The notes: generated from the letters alone by a model not told the origin. 32,045 nt of DNA from Verrucomicrobiota bacterium (GCA_027622555.1 JAQBYJ010000068.1:1-32045); one strand, 5' to 3'. Positions 18,346-26,199 are shown, counted from the stretch's first letter. Numbers and translations: made by a program.

Positions 18346-19005
18346 ATGGAAACACACGAATCACTTCCACGCCTTTCCCGCCGCGATGTTCTTAAATGGT
18401 TTGCCGCCGCCGCTGCCGCTTCTCAGGCAACCCCGTTCCTGGCTTTCTCCCAGGATTCTGCTCCCGATGCGGTCGGCTACGGTAAGGATCCCCAGTTGAA
18501 TCAAATCTATAAGCGTGGTGACTTTTGGCCACTGACGCTTTCATCGAAACAACGTAAGGCAGTGACGGCCCTGGCGGATGTTATTCTTCCGGCAGATGAT
18601 CTCGGTCCTTCGGCCAGTCAGTTACGCGTGCCCGATTTTATCGATGAATGGGTGAGCGCGCCTTACGCCAAACAACAACAAGACAGAAAGACGGTCTTGT
18701 CGGGACTCAAATGGATCGACGAAGAATCGAACCGACTCTTCACAAAGAATTTTTCGGAGCTGAATATAAAGCAGCAGCAATCGATTTGCGACGTGCTGTG
18801 TAAACAGGATCATCAGGACTCAAAGCTCAAGCAAGCAGCCTCATTCTTTCGTACCTTTACCTCACTTTCAATGGGTGCCTACTACAGTACTCCAGAAGGT
18901 TGGAAAGCGATCGGCTATACCGGAAATATTCCATCGCCGACCTTCGCCGGACCACCCCGGGAAGTGCTGACTAAGCTCGGTCTGGAACAAACGGTTAAAA
19001 CATAA
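18346..19005 (+). CDS. Gluconate 2-dehydrogenase subunit 3-like protein, Tat signal
   Basis: A 219-residue small subunit from the start at 18346. An in-frame ATG at 18307 lies inside the upstream gene and is less likely. LSRRDVLKWFAAAAAA is a twin-arginine signal. The body matches the gluconate-2-dehydrogenase-subunit-3 type: LTLSSKQRKAVTALADVILPADD, followed by a helical middle and a C-terminal GYYST-like segment (GAYYSTPEGWKAIGYTGN). Such subunits accompany GMC oxidoreductases and supply the export signal. It follows the GMC gene by 10 bases and precedes a sulfatase by 11, so the three are almost certainly one transcript. No heme motif is seen in it. Confidence 0.88.
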   Translation: METHESLPRLSRRDVLKWFAAAAAASQATPFLAFSQDSAPDAVGYGKDPQLNQIYKRGDFWPLTLSSKQRKAVTALADVILPADDLGPSASQLRVPDFIDEWVSAPYAKQQQDRKTVLSGLKWIDEESNRLFTKNFSELNIKQQQSICDVLCKQDHQDSKLKQAASFFRTFTSLSMGAYYSTPEGWKAIGYTGNIPSPTFAGPPREVLTKLGLEQTVKT

Positions 19006-19016
19006 ATACAAATTAA

Positions 19017-20501
19017 ATGACTTCTAATAACATATTTCTTCCAGCCCTTTTTGCTCTGTGTTTTTTTGGATGTGTAAACGTGTTTTCTCAATCTCGACCA
19101 AATGTGCTGTTCATCGTCTGCGACGATTTGAATACCCATGTTTCGACCTCGGATTACCCGTATATTTCGACGCCGGCCTTCGATGAGTTGGCAGAGAGAG
19201 GCATGACCTTCAAGCGAGCCTACTGTCAGTATCCGGTTTGTGGACCTTCGCGTGCTTCCTTCCTGAGCGGTCTGTATCCGGAATCAACAGGTGTCACCAA
19301 CAACACCGACGACATTCGTGATAAAAGACCGGGTACGATGACCATGCCTCAGGCTTTCAGGGAGCAAGGTTATTGGACCGCTGCTACCGGGAAAGTATTT
19401 CACAACTCCACAATCGATCCCGGAGAAGCCGTCTGGGATGAGAAAACCTTTTTTGAGAACGATGAAATGCCGTTGGAGAAGCAGGCGCGTAAAGAATTTG
19501 AGGCGAAGCATGGATCGATTGAAGAACGAAAGAACCGCCAGCTCTGGAAAAACTTTCTGCTCAAGTATGCGCCACAAACCATGAACCAGACTCCGGGGTG
19601 GGGGCCTTCCGGGCTGACCGATGAACAACATAGAGATGGGAAAAATGCAGCGCAGGCGAAAGACTGGATTGAAAACAAAAGTTATGGTGACAAGCCCTTC
19701 TTTATGGCGGTTGGGATACACAAACCGCATATCCCCTTCCTTGCGCCCGACAAATACTTCGATATGTATCCGAAGGAGGAATTAAAGTATGTGAAGACGC
19801 CGTCCAATTTTTGGGATACCGTTCCGATGGCGGCGATTTCCAAACGCTATGAAGGATTCGGGTTCGAGTTTGCTGTTGAGAACGATGCGCTTCGTCGCGA
19901 ATACATGCAGGCCTACCATGCCTGTATTAGTTTTATCGATGCGCAGATCGGACAGATATTTGACAGCCTTAAAGCTAACGGACTCTGGGAAAATACCATC
20001 GTGGTTCTTACCTCCGATCACGGATACCATCTCGGCGAACATTTTATTTGGGGGAAGGTTACTCTCTTTGAAATCTGCAACCGCGTGCCTCTCATTATCC
20101 GGGTTCCTGGCCAAACGAAACCTGGTTCTGCTAGCCAAGGTCTTGTCGAGCTTGTCGATCTCTTTCCAACTTTGGCAGAACTGTGTAAGGTTAAGACTCC
20201 CGAAGATATTCAAGGGCGTAGCTTGATACCGAATTTCAAGGATCCTAATGCTCCGGGTAAGAAAGTTGCCTATACCGTGGTGACTCGAGGAAAGACTTTG
20301 GGAAAAGCCATTCGAACCGATCGTTGGCGCTACGCGCTCTGGCCTGATGGCGGGGAGGAGCTCTACGATTTGGAAAATGACATTGAAGAGCATCGTAACC
20401 TGGTTTCTTCAAAGGACCATTCGGCCACTTTGGCTGACATGCGAAAAAACATGGCGAGGGCGGTGGTCACAGCTGTGTCGAAGCGGAATTTTAAACTGTA
20501 G
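19017..20501 (+). CDS. Iduronate-2-sulfatase-like S1 sulfatase
   Basis: A 494-residue sulfatase resembling the iduronate-2-sulfatase branch. The signal peptide is at 1-25, with Cys15 and Cys19 in its hydrophobic core but no proper lipobox. The metal site is FIVCDDLNTHV at about 32-42. The formylglycine motif is C75-G-P-S-R79, preceded by YCQYPV as in that branch. AATGKVFHNS, GIHKPHIPFLAP, LTSDHGYHLGEH and WGKVTLFE are further hallmarks. It probably removes a 2-O-sulfate from a uronic acid or related sugar. It is last in the tight GMC, small subunit, sulfatase run. Its TAG stop lies inside the left arm of the inverted repeat at 20497-20566, so the repeat has evidently inserted at, or supplied, the end of the gene. 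Confidence 0.93.
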   Translation: MTSNNIFLPALFALCFFGCVNVFSQSRPNVLFIVCDDLNTHVSTSDYPYISTPAFDELAERGMTFKRAYCQYPVCGPSRASFLSGLYPESTGVTNNTDDIRDKRPGTMTMPQAFREQGYWTAATGKVFHNSTIDPGEAVWDEKTFFENDEMPLEKQARKEFEAKHGSIEERKNRQLWKNFLLKYAPQTMNQTPGWGPSGLTDEQHRDGKNAAQAKDWIENKSYGDKPFFMAVGIHKPHIPFLAPDKYFDMYPKEELKYVKTPSNFWDTVPMAAISKRYEGFGFEFAVENDALRREYMQAYHACISFIDAQIGQIFDSLKANGLWENTIVVLTSDHGYHLGEHFIWGKVTLFEICNRVPLIIRVPGQTKPGSASQGLVELVDLFPTLAELCKVKTPEDIQGRSLIPNFKDPNAPGKKVAYTVVTRGKTLGKAIRTDRWRYALWPDGGEELYDLENDIEEHRNLVSSKDHSATLADMRKNMARAVVTAVSKRNFKL

Positions 20502-20566
20502 GAGCAAATTTATTCGCGACCCTTATATTTGTCTAGTTCCAGGTCGCGAACAAGTTTGCTCCTACA
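20497..20566. repeat. REP-like inverted repeat at operon end
   Basis: Two 25-base arms, 20497-20521 and 20542-20566, are reverse complements at all but about two positions and are separated by 20 bases. Arm sequence type is TGTAGGAGCAAA...TTCGCGACC, the same class as at 102-171. The left arm includes the TAG stop of the sulfatase. Such a hairpin can stabilise mRNA ends or stop transcription; there is no T tract. Confidence 0.75.
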
Positions 20567-20701
20567 GTTGTGGAATCGAAATTCATGAGTAGAAGTTTGC
20601 ATACCTGCCCTGAACTTATCGAAGTGGCTGGTGAATGTATATTTTCGGCACCGTCTAAGCCGAATGAACTTTAACAGACAGTTGAAGCGTTTATATACAC
20701 A

Positions 20702-20741
20702 CGCTGAACCGCTGAACCGCTGAACCGCTGAACCGCTGAAT
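20702..20741. repeat. Five tandem copies of an octamer
   Basis: The unit CGCTGAAC is repeated five times without a break, the last ending in T instead of C. A nearby GAACTCAGCGGT could pair with a unit. The 20502-20822 interval otherwise contains the REP-like hairpin and no gene. The array lies about 80 bases upstream of the next gene, where copy-number change could alter expression. Confidence 0.85.
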
Positions 20742-20822
20742 TATTTCCTTCAACTTCGCCTTGAACTCAGCGGTCGGCTTCGCCTAAATTAATTTGGTGA
20801 AATCCGAAGTGAAAGTTTCCTT

Positions 20823-21500
20823 ATGAAGATACCAAAGTCCGCCCTCTCGATTTTAGTAGCTTGGATTGTTGTCTTTATTTTATCATTTGTGCTGCCGCGG
20901 TTTACCGTAACCGGAGGCGATGGATTTACGCGGGGATTGGATCGAGTTGGTGCCTTTTTCATGTGGCAACTGGCGGCGGTGTTTCTTTCCGTGATCTTGG
21001 CACTTGTTGCCTGGAGTAGAATGAGATCCCGTCCAGGATTGAAGTGGCTCTTTTCCGTTCCGCTGATGCTTCACATGGTTCTCGTTATATTTGTGATTGG
21101 TGTATTCGTAATGGCAAATTTCAGAAAGCCTCCAGCTTCCTATTATGAACCACCGGTCACCGCTACTCCAACCGCGACTGGTCCGATCGCAGAAGCTGTG
21201 CCCGCAACTACCCCGGTTGCGCCGAGTTCTGAACAACCAACTATTGGCCAAAACGTTCAGACCTACATGGGTATTTACAAAAGTGGATTTGAAATGAATC
21301 ACTTTTATACAATGGAAGGGCAGGGTCCCTGGTGGCTCGAATCAACCGACGAACTCCACGAGAAATTACAATCTTTCTATGTAGAGCGACCAGGGCGTGG
21401 GGGCGGAGTTACGGTTGCGATGACCGTTAGTGCCTACACAAGCGACATTGGATCAGGGTTCAATCATCTCGCACCGATCGAAAAAAGATCCACCTCGTAA
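20823..21500 (+). CDS. Three-segment membrane protein with frameshifted C-terminal domain
   Basis: The open frame gives 225 residues. Three membrane segments lie at about 8-26, 47-65 and 77-98. A Pro/Thr/Ala-rich linker follows (about 104-140), then a beta-type domain with YMGIYKSGFEMNHFY and GPWWLESTDELHEKL. That pattern (GxYxxGFExxxF...WWL) is one I recognise from many bacterial lipoprotein domains of unknown role. The frame ends abruptly after six A residues at 21481-21486. Reading one base back there restores KIHLVTIDSVRELSLEEFDQ and more, to a stop at 21574, giving 250 residues and a natural domain end. It is either a recent mutation, a base-calling error, or slippage on the A run. Function unknown. 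Confidence 0.7.
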   Translation: MKIPKSALSILVAWIVVFILSFVLPRFTVTGGDGFTRGLDRVGAFFMWQLAAVFLSVILALVAWSRMRSRPGLKWLFSVPLMLHMVLVIFVIGVFVMANFRKPPASYYEPPVTATPTATGPIAEAVPATTPVAPSSEQPTIGQNVQTYMGIYKSGFEMNHFYTMEGQGPWWLESTDELHEKLQSFYVERPGRGGGVTVAMTVSAYTSDIGSGFNHLAPIEKRSTS

Positions 21501-21574
21501 CGATTGATTCCGTACGCGAACTGAGCCTTGAAGAGTTCGATCAGGTTTTAGCGACGGTTAAGAAATACCCTTAG
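21501..21574 (+). other. Out-of-frame C-terminal tail of the preceding gene
   Basis: After a one-base backward shift at the A6 run (21481-21486), codons AAG ATC CAC and so on stay open to TAG at 21572-21574, giving 28 residues from IHLVTIDSVRELSLEEF to VKKYP. The strand pattern continues the domain upstream of the shift, which argues that this tail belonged to the gene. Confidence 0.7.
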
Positions 21575-21667
21575 CTAATTCTGTGTAACCCGTCGGTGGC
21601 CAGTTAAGGACACAAAGTCCTCCGTAAATGGTCCATCCGATTTCTGTATTTTCTGAAAGTGGAAGTA

Positions 21668-21934
21668 ATACCAAATTTGATTTCAAATGATAAAATGGCA
21701 AAAAGGCTTTTTCGACATGAGCAAGGCTGCTGTGCTTGGTTGGGCCAAGGCCCTGACAAGCTCAGGGAACGCCGTACATGCCCCCAAACCTTCTGTCCCA
21801 TAGGGATGCGTTCATTGTGGAAGTTCGCAGCGTTCCGTCAGCCGGGCAGTATCTGGATACAATCCGGCTGACGCGCCTTGCGCTGCTTCCAGAATGAGCT
21901 GCACGATATGATCATTTCAAATCGAATTTGATAT
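21668..21934. mobile_element. 267-bp element with 24-bp terminal inverted repeats
   Basis: Termini 21668-21691 and 21911-21934 are reverse complements at 21 of 24 positions (ATACCAAATTTGATTTCAAATGAT type). Inside lies a perfect 9-base stem, GTCAGCCGG at 21837-21845 with CCGGCTGAC at 21864-21872. It encodes no protein that I can support, so a non-autonomous (MITE-like) element is likely. The rest of 21575-22400 shows no gene. Confidence 0.55.
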
Positions 21935-22417
21935 AAGGTCAGATTCCAGACAAGAGTTGCAGGACCGGTAAGGAAACCGGACGCCGGGCATGAGCTTCCG
22001 TGGGAACAGTCCTGGCAATACCGGTTTCGCAAAATTACAAATTTTTCCTCAGTCGGATGTGATTGTTTTTCACTTCGTTGGCGATCAAGACCTCGGTACA
22101 GTGGATGTCAGAAACGAAAGAATCGCCAAAGTTTAGGAGACAGCCAACTGATCAAGTAAAAGTTGAATAATTGCGAAGGAATGTGTGTGAATGTCTTCTG
22201 ATTGACTAGGCGCGCGGACAAATGAAAATACGAAAAACAATTACATATTAACATATAACAGTATTATGTGGCCAGTATGATAAAGCACAGATCATCGGAG
22301 ATGCCCGTTATACTTCGAGCGGGCCTAAAAAATTAATGACACGTAAAGTACCCGGTATTGTACCAGTATGCGGGGCAGAAAGTTTAAGGATCTCGATGGA
22401 AAACTGGACGGTATTAG

Positions 22418-22927
22418 GTGGATTTTATGCACGGGTTCGATCTGGACCAGTTGTCCGAAAGGTATGGAAAATGGAATAGCGTGTGGCGTTGGTTCAGCCG
22501 CATCTGCCGGAGCGGACTGTGGACTGAATTGCTCCGGATGATAGCCGCCGGGTACCCTGATCTGGCCCACCGAATAATGATCAATGCTTCTCATGTGAAG
22601 GCTCATCAGGATTCGACCCGATCGACCCTCAGCTCCGAAGAACAGAGGCTTGGCAAGACCTAGAAAGGCCGTAACACCAAGATTAGCGCTTGCGTAAACG
22701 CCTTGGGCAAGGCGCGACCTCAATGACTCTTGTTTGCGGCAATGAACGCGACCGCAAGAAGCTTCGATGCGGTTCTGCCCAAAGACTGTTCGGGCGTCCA
22801 AATATTAGCGGATAAAGCCTACGCGACGGCATCCGCCAAACTATTCTTGTTGTGGGAGGCATCGCGGTGATCCCTCCGAAGAAAAACCGCAAAGGCGACA
22901 TCCCCTATGTCCGCGAACTGGGAAAAC
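22418..22927 (+). pseudogene. IS5-family transposase remnant
   Basis: Broken frames still spell a DDE transposase in the order of IS5-family enzymes: WILCTGS, LSERYGKWNSVWRWFSRICR, IMINASHVKAHQD (the first catalytic acidic residue now reads Asn, where relatives have IMIDASHVKAH), GRNTKISACVNALGKA, ILADKAYATASA (second Asp) and VIPPKKNRKGDIPYVRELGK. Stops occur after LGKT near 22661 and elsewhere, and frames change at least twice. The coding remnant ends exactly where the second element is inserted at 22934; I find no continuation beyond 23690. It is dead as an enzyme. Confidence 0.85.
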
Positions 22928-22955
22928 TAAATAGGGCTTCCTGAAAAAGTCCGAC

Positions 22956-23393
22956 TCAGGCAGCGAGAGGTGATTCCTTCAGGTTGTGCTGTAAGAGGAT
23001 TCGGACAAGTCTTGGAAGCGCCGAACTCAATGGGCGTTTGTTTGACGGTGTAACGAGAGTAATGAGGCACTCCGCGCACTGGATTTTGAGCCAACAAAGA
23101 ACCTCACCGAAACGACTGCGAAAATGAACCATCATCGACGGATCAAGCAACCACTCCTGCCGGTATTCGCACAGTCCCCAAAAGTATTGCAGGTAAGGGG
23201 TCTCCGCGATCTGTTCGACGGTTTCCTCGTCGGTCACTCGCAGGCGTTCCTTGATCATGAGCGTTCCGAAGGCGATTCGTCCGCTCTTCGCAGGGGCTCC
23301 CATTCCCGTTCCTTCAAGGCTTTGACTGTAACACGCTTCGACTTCACCCCACGGAACCAGGGCCACTAGCTTTACCCAACGGTTGGAGGACAA
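22956..23393 (-). pseudogene. Truncated DUF772-type transposase (IS1182/IS5-like)
   Basis: The open stretch gives 145 residues. It matches the N-terminal DUF772-type domain of IS1182/ISNCY-like transposases: SSNRWVKLVALVPWGEVE, GRIAFGTLMIKERLRVTDEE, TVEQIAETPYLQYFWGL, and LDPSMMVHFRSRFGE. The coding sense may extend upstream into FGGKLL before the annotated Met. After FRSRFGE the sequence switches to material that runs straight to the end of the element, so the catalytic DDE part has been deleted. It could still bind DNA ends but cannot transpose. Confidence 0.8.
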
Positions 23394-23415
23394 CAGCTTG
23401 CCTCCGAAGGGCAGG

Positions 23416-23530
23416 TATACTGCCGCGCATCAAGAATTGCGTTTTTTGGACCATTGTTAGTATCGATACGTGGTGCTATTCCTGTGTTTCGGCGAAACTG
23501 CCTCTTCAAAACATGATGCGCGGCAGTATA
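23416..23530. repeat. 115-bp segment with perfect 17-bp inverted termini
   Basis: TATACTGCCGCGCATCA at 23416-23432 is the exact reverse complement of 23514-23530, with 81 bases between. It lies just upstream of the truncated transposase's start, inside the deleted insertion sequence. It looks like a MITE-type insertion or a long regulatory hairpin. A second perfect inverted pair, AGGTGCACGGA and TCCGTGCACCT, lies nearby at about 23576-23619. Confidence 0.65.
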
Positions 23531-23812
23531 GAAATCAGCGTATTCTATTTGATCAGGGTCATTTCGATACATGGCAGGTGCACGGATTTGAAGGCTAATA
23601 CTAATAATTCCGTGCACCTAAGCCACCAAAAGGTGACTGATTTCTCACGTTTTTCAAGGACTACCTAGTTTTTCAGGAAACTCTAAATAACACCGGGTTT
23701 GTCTTTTCCCGCTTTTACTTTATATCTGCCCGGTTAGATTCCAGTCTCAAATTATAGGTGGGTAAACTTGTTTTACAGATAATGGAGAAAGTCGCCGGTT
23801 CAGCGAAGGGAA

Positions 23813-23838
23813 GGTTTCTTGGGTACGCCCAAGAAATC
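23813..23838. terminator. Strong 11-bp hairpin with TACG loop
   Basis: GGTTTCTTGGG, loop TACG, CCCAAGAAATC: nine perfect base pairs plus one G-T and one G-C pair. UNCG-type loops are unusually stable in RNA. There is no following T tract. It lies about 100 bases before the next gene and could act in its leader or as a leftover element end. Confidence 0.4.
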
Positions 23839-23935
23839 AAACTAAGGGTGCTTGTAATTTATGCTAATTTGGAGATATGTCTTAAATCTGGATTCAGGAC
23901 ACTGTAGAATCCAAGTAAGAAGGTTGGAAAAATAA

Positions 23936-24352
23936 TTGTTATACATGCACATCGATATTCGGAGGATAAAGTTTAGGAAATTAGATATTCGCAATTTGGA
24001 CCTTCGAAAAACCGCTATTAGTTTAGCCGTCGGCCTTTTGGGTGTCGCGATCGTATCGCTCCCATTGATGGGATCTACGTTTCATCTGGATGCAATAGAT
24101 ACTGAAAATCGTCTTCCTTACCTGAGAATTCTTTTACTTTCCTCAGGAGTCTTTACCATTGGTTTGGCATTGATAATTTTTTCAATCAACCTGATGAAGA
24201 AGATTATTTGGGGAAGCCTTGTAGCACTTTTGTTTGTTGGATTTGCACTGGGTTGTTTTGCTTTGGGATTTTTTCTGAAATGTTTCCTAATAGTGATCGT
24301 AGCCTTAATGGCTGTCGCCTGGGAGATTGGAAAATTCGATGTAGAGTATTAA
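23936..24352 (+). CDS. Small integral membrane protein of unknown function
   Basis: A 138-residue protein, or 135 from the second ATG at 23945. The N-terminus is basic with a short repeating pattern (DIRRIKFRKLDIRNLDLRK). It is followed by three to four hydrophobic segments at about 26-45, 64-84, 87-103 and 108-128. The C-terminus is short and acidic (GKFDVEY). No family recognised. Its coding character is supported by the clean hydrophobic periodicity and the positive-inside N-terminus. It is flanked by mobile-element debris upstream and converges with the VOC gene. A small inverted repeat TTCCCT/AGGGAA at about 24508-24523 may serve as a shared terminator. Confidence 0.6.
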   Translation: MLYMHIDIRRIKFRKLDIRNLDLRKTAISLAVGLLGVAIVSLPLMGSTFHLDAIDTENRLPYLRILLLSSGVFTIGLALIIFSINLMKKIIWGSLVALLFVGFALGCFALGFFLKCFLIVIVALMAVAWEIGKFDVEY

Positions 24353-24548
24353 CTCAACATGCGGGATTGCCATTATCGGTTTGAATTCCGCTTGGAAATG
24401 GATTTAAGACTGCTTCTCTTTAAAGACAGCCAACGCGGCGGGAGTAAAACAGCGAAACACGTTAAAGAAATATTTGGCCCTATTTCTTCATGGCACCGCA
24501 ATCTGTTCCCTTCTTAGGGAATTGTATTTTCTATGTTCGTCGCTGAAC

Positions 24549-24983
24549 TTAATCCGAAAGATTCTTAAAGAATTCTACGTGCTCACCGTTGGGGCCGATA
24601 ATAAAAGCTAATCGGGCATGAATCCCTTCGAGCTGTAAGACTTTCGGTTCGATCCTTACGGCGTAACCGGCATCCCGGCAACGTTCTGTTGCGGCATCCA
24701 CATCGTCAACGGCTAGAGCGAAATGAAATATGGTCAAGGAGGTGTTATCGTAATCGGGGAGGTCGTATTTTCCGTCCTTTAATGGAGAAAACAGTTCGAT
24801 CAAATCTCCACCACCCATGTTGAGAAACAGAACCTCGCGATGGGGCAGTTGAAATCCGCCCACCTGTTCCATGCCCAGAATGTCGATATAGAAGCGCTTG
24901 GATTCCTCCCAGTCGCGGGTTTGAATTGCCAGGTGGTGCAGGCGGCCTTTTGCCGGGTTCATATTGTCTTGTCCGTTTTCCAT
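24549..24983 (-). CDS. VOC (glyoxalase/dioxygenase fold) family protein
   Basis: A vicinal-oxygen-chelate protein of 144 residues from the ATG at 24983. Starts at 24962 (MNPAKG) and 25040 are also possible, the last leaving only 10 bases to the divergent gene. Paired beta-alpha-beta modules are visible: RLHHLAIQTRDWEESKRFY then DLIELFSPL, and FHFALAVDDVDAATERC then NGEHVEFFKN. The His and Glu residues at these places are the usual metal ligands. No signal peptide, so it is cytoplasmic. It is divergent from a galactonate dehydratase gene, suggesting a role in sugar-acid metabolism such as an epimerase, lyase or detoxifying glyoxalase. Reaction not determinable. Confidence 0.8.
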   Translation of the reverse strand: MENGQDNMNPAKGRLHHLAIQTRDWEESKRFYIDILGMEQVGGFQLPHREVLFLNMGGGDLIELFSPLKDGKYDLPDYDNTSLTIFHFALAVDDVDAATERCRDAGYAVRIEPKVLQLEGIHARLAFIIGPNGEHVEFFKNLSD

Positions 24984-25050
24984 ATATACTTTCGATTGTT
25001 CTAAGTCCTCTCCGAGGGCTATCTTTAAGCTCTGTTCCATATTTCTTTCT

Positions 25051-26199
25051 ATGAAAATTACTTCACTTACCCTGTATAAAGTTAAGCCCCGCTGGGTGTT
25101 TTTAAAAATCGAGACCGACGAAGGTATCTCAGGGTGGGGTGAGCCTATTGTCGAGAGCCGGGCTGAAACTTCCATTACTGCGGTAAAGGAGCTGGAAGGA
25201 TTTTTGATTGGTGCGGACCCCAGTCGGATTGAGCATTTGTTTCAACTGATGTATCGTGGTACTTTCTACCGTGGTGGTCCTGTATTGATGAGTGCCATCT
25301 CCGGGGTTGAGCAGGCTCTGTGGGACATTCGCGGCAAGGCATTGGGGCTGCCCGTATACGAAATCATGGGTGGCGTTGTTCGGGACAAGATAAAAGCCTA
25401 CGCCTGGGTTGGCGGGGACGATCCTGAAACTTCGGACGAAGATGCAAAAGTTCGATTGGAGCAAGGGTTTCGTAATATCAAGATGAATGCAGTAGGTGCC
25501 TGCGAACGCATTGGCAGTTATGGCGAAATAGATTCAGCCGTGGCACGTCTGGCCGCAGTACGTGAGGCGGTAGGCCCGGATGTAGGCATCGGAATCGATT
25601 TTCACGGGCGCGTTCACAAATCGATGGCCAAGACCTTGGTTAAGGAAATGGAACAATATCGCCCCATGTTTTATGAGGAGCCAGTGCTCCCTGAGCATCT
25701 GGACTTCCTGCCGGAGCTGGCTCGACATACTTCGATTCCGTTGGCGACGGGTGAACGGCTTTATGGTCGTTGGGGATTTAAGGAGCTTATTTCACAAGGA
25801 ACAATTGATATAATTCAACCGGACCTATCCCACGCTGGTGGCATTTGGGAGACACGGAAAATCGCGGCTATGGCCGAGGCTTATGACATCGGTGTAGCAC
25901 CCCATTGTCCTTTGGGTCCTTTGGCCCTGGCCAGTTCCATGCAGCTGGATGCCTGCACGCCCAATTTTGTCATTCAGGAGATGTCGATAAAAATGCAATA
26001 CAACACCTCGGGTGATCTGCTCGACTGTGTGAAGAACAAGGATGTCTTCGATATTACCGACGGCTATCTAAGTTTGCCGAAACTTCCGGGACTCGGAATC
26101 GATATCGACGAAGAGGCGGTTATCGAAAATGACAAAGAAGGCTTTGCCTGGAAACCTCGCGACTGGCGACACGAAGACGGTTCGGTGGCAGAATGGTAG
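25051..26199 (+). CDS. dgoD: D-galactonate dehydratase
   Basis: An enolase-superfamily (mandelate-racemase-type) dehydratase that converts D-galactonate to 2-keto-3-deoxy-D-galactonate in the cytoplasm. The start at 25051 gives 382 residues, equal to E. coli DgoD, and begins MKITSLTLYKVKPRWVFLKI as that family does; an upstream ATG at 24964 would add an unlikely leader. The E. coli catalytic and metal positions are all matched by number: Asp183 and His185 in DFHGR, Glu209 in YEEPV, Glu235 in TGERL, and His285 in APHCPLGP. The C-terminus WRHEDGSVAEW is also characteristic. It implies that galactonate is formed or imported. The MFS transporter gene converges on it. Highly confident in the family; closely related sugar-acid specificity remains possible. 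Confidence 0.93.
   Translation: MKITSLTLYKVKPRWVFLKIETDEGISGWGEPIVESRAETSITAVKELEGFLIGADPSRIEHLFQLMYRGTFYRGGPVLMSAISGVEQALWDIRGKALGLPVYEIMGGVVRDKIKAYAWVGGDDPETSDEDAKVRLEQGFRNIKMNAVGACERIGSYGEIDSAVARLAAVREAVGPDVGIGIDFHGRVHKSMAKTLVKEMEQYRPMFYEEPVLPEHLDFLPELARHTSIPLATGERLYGRWGFKELISQGTIDIIQPDLSHAGGIWETRKIAAMAEAYDIGVAPHCPLGPLALASSMQLDACTPNFVIQEMSIKMQYNTSGDLLDCVKNKDVFDITDGYLSLPKLPGLGIDIDEEAVIENDKEGFAWKPRDWRHEDGSVAEW

Larger units (their letters stand above)
22934..23683 (-). mobile_element. Internally deleted insertion sequence with target duplication
   Basis: The ends are imperfect inverted repeats: GGGCTTCCTGAAAAAG at the left and GAGTTTCCTGAAAAAC as the complement of the right, 13 of 16 identical. 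TAAATA occurs directly outside both ends (22928-22933 and 23684-23689), a 6-base target duplication. Length is 750 bases, about half of a complete element of this type. It carries only the N-terminal part of a transposase on the minus strand and lies within an IS5-family remnant. Confidence 0.8.

Noticed and set aside
24360-24548. Gap between the small membrane protein and the VOC gene examined for a small gene or RNA
   Set aside because: Apart from a six-pair inverted repeat near 24508-24523, nothing recognisable was found.
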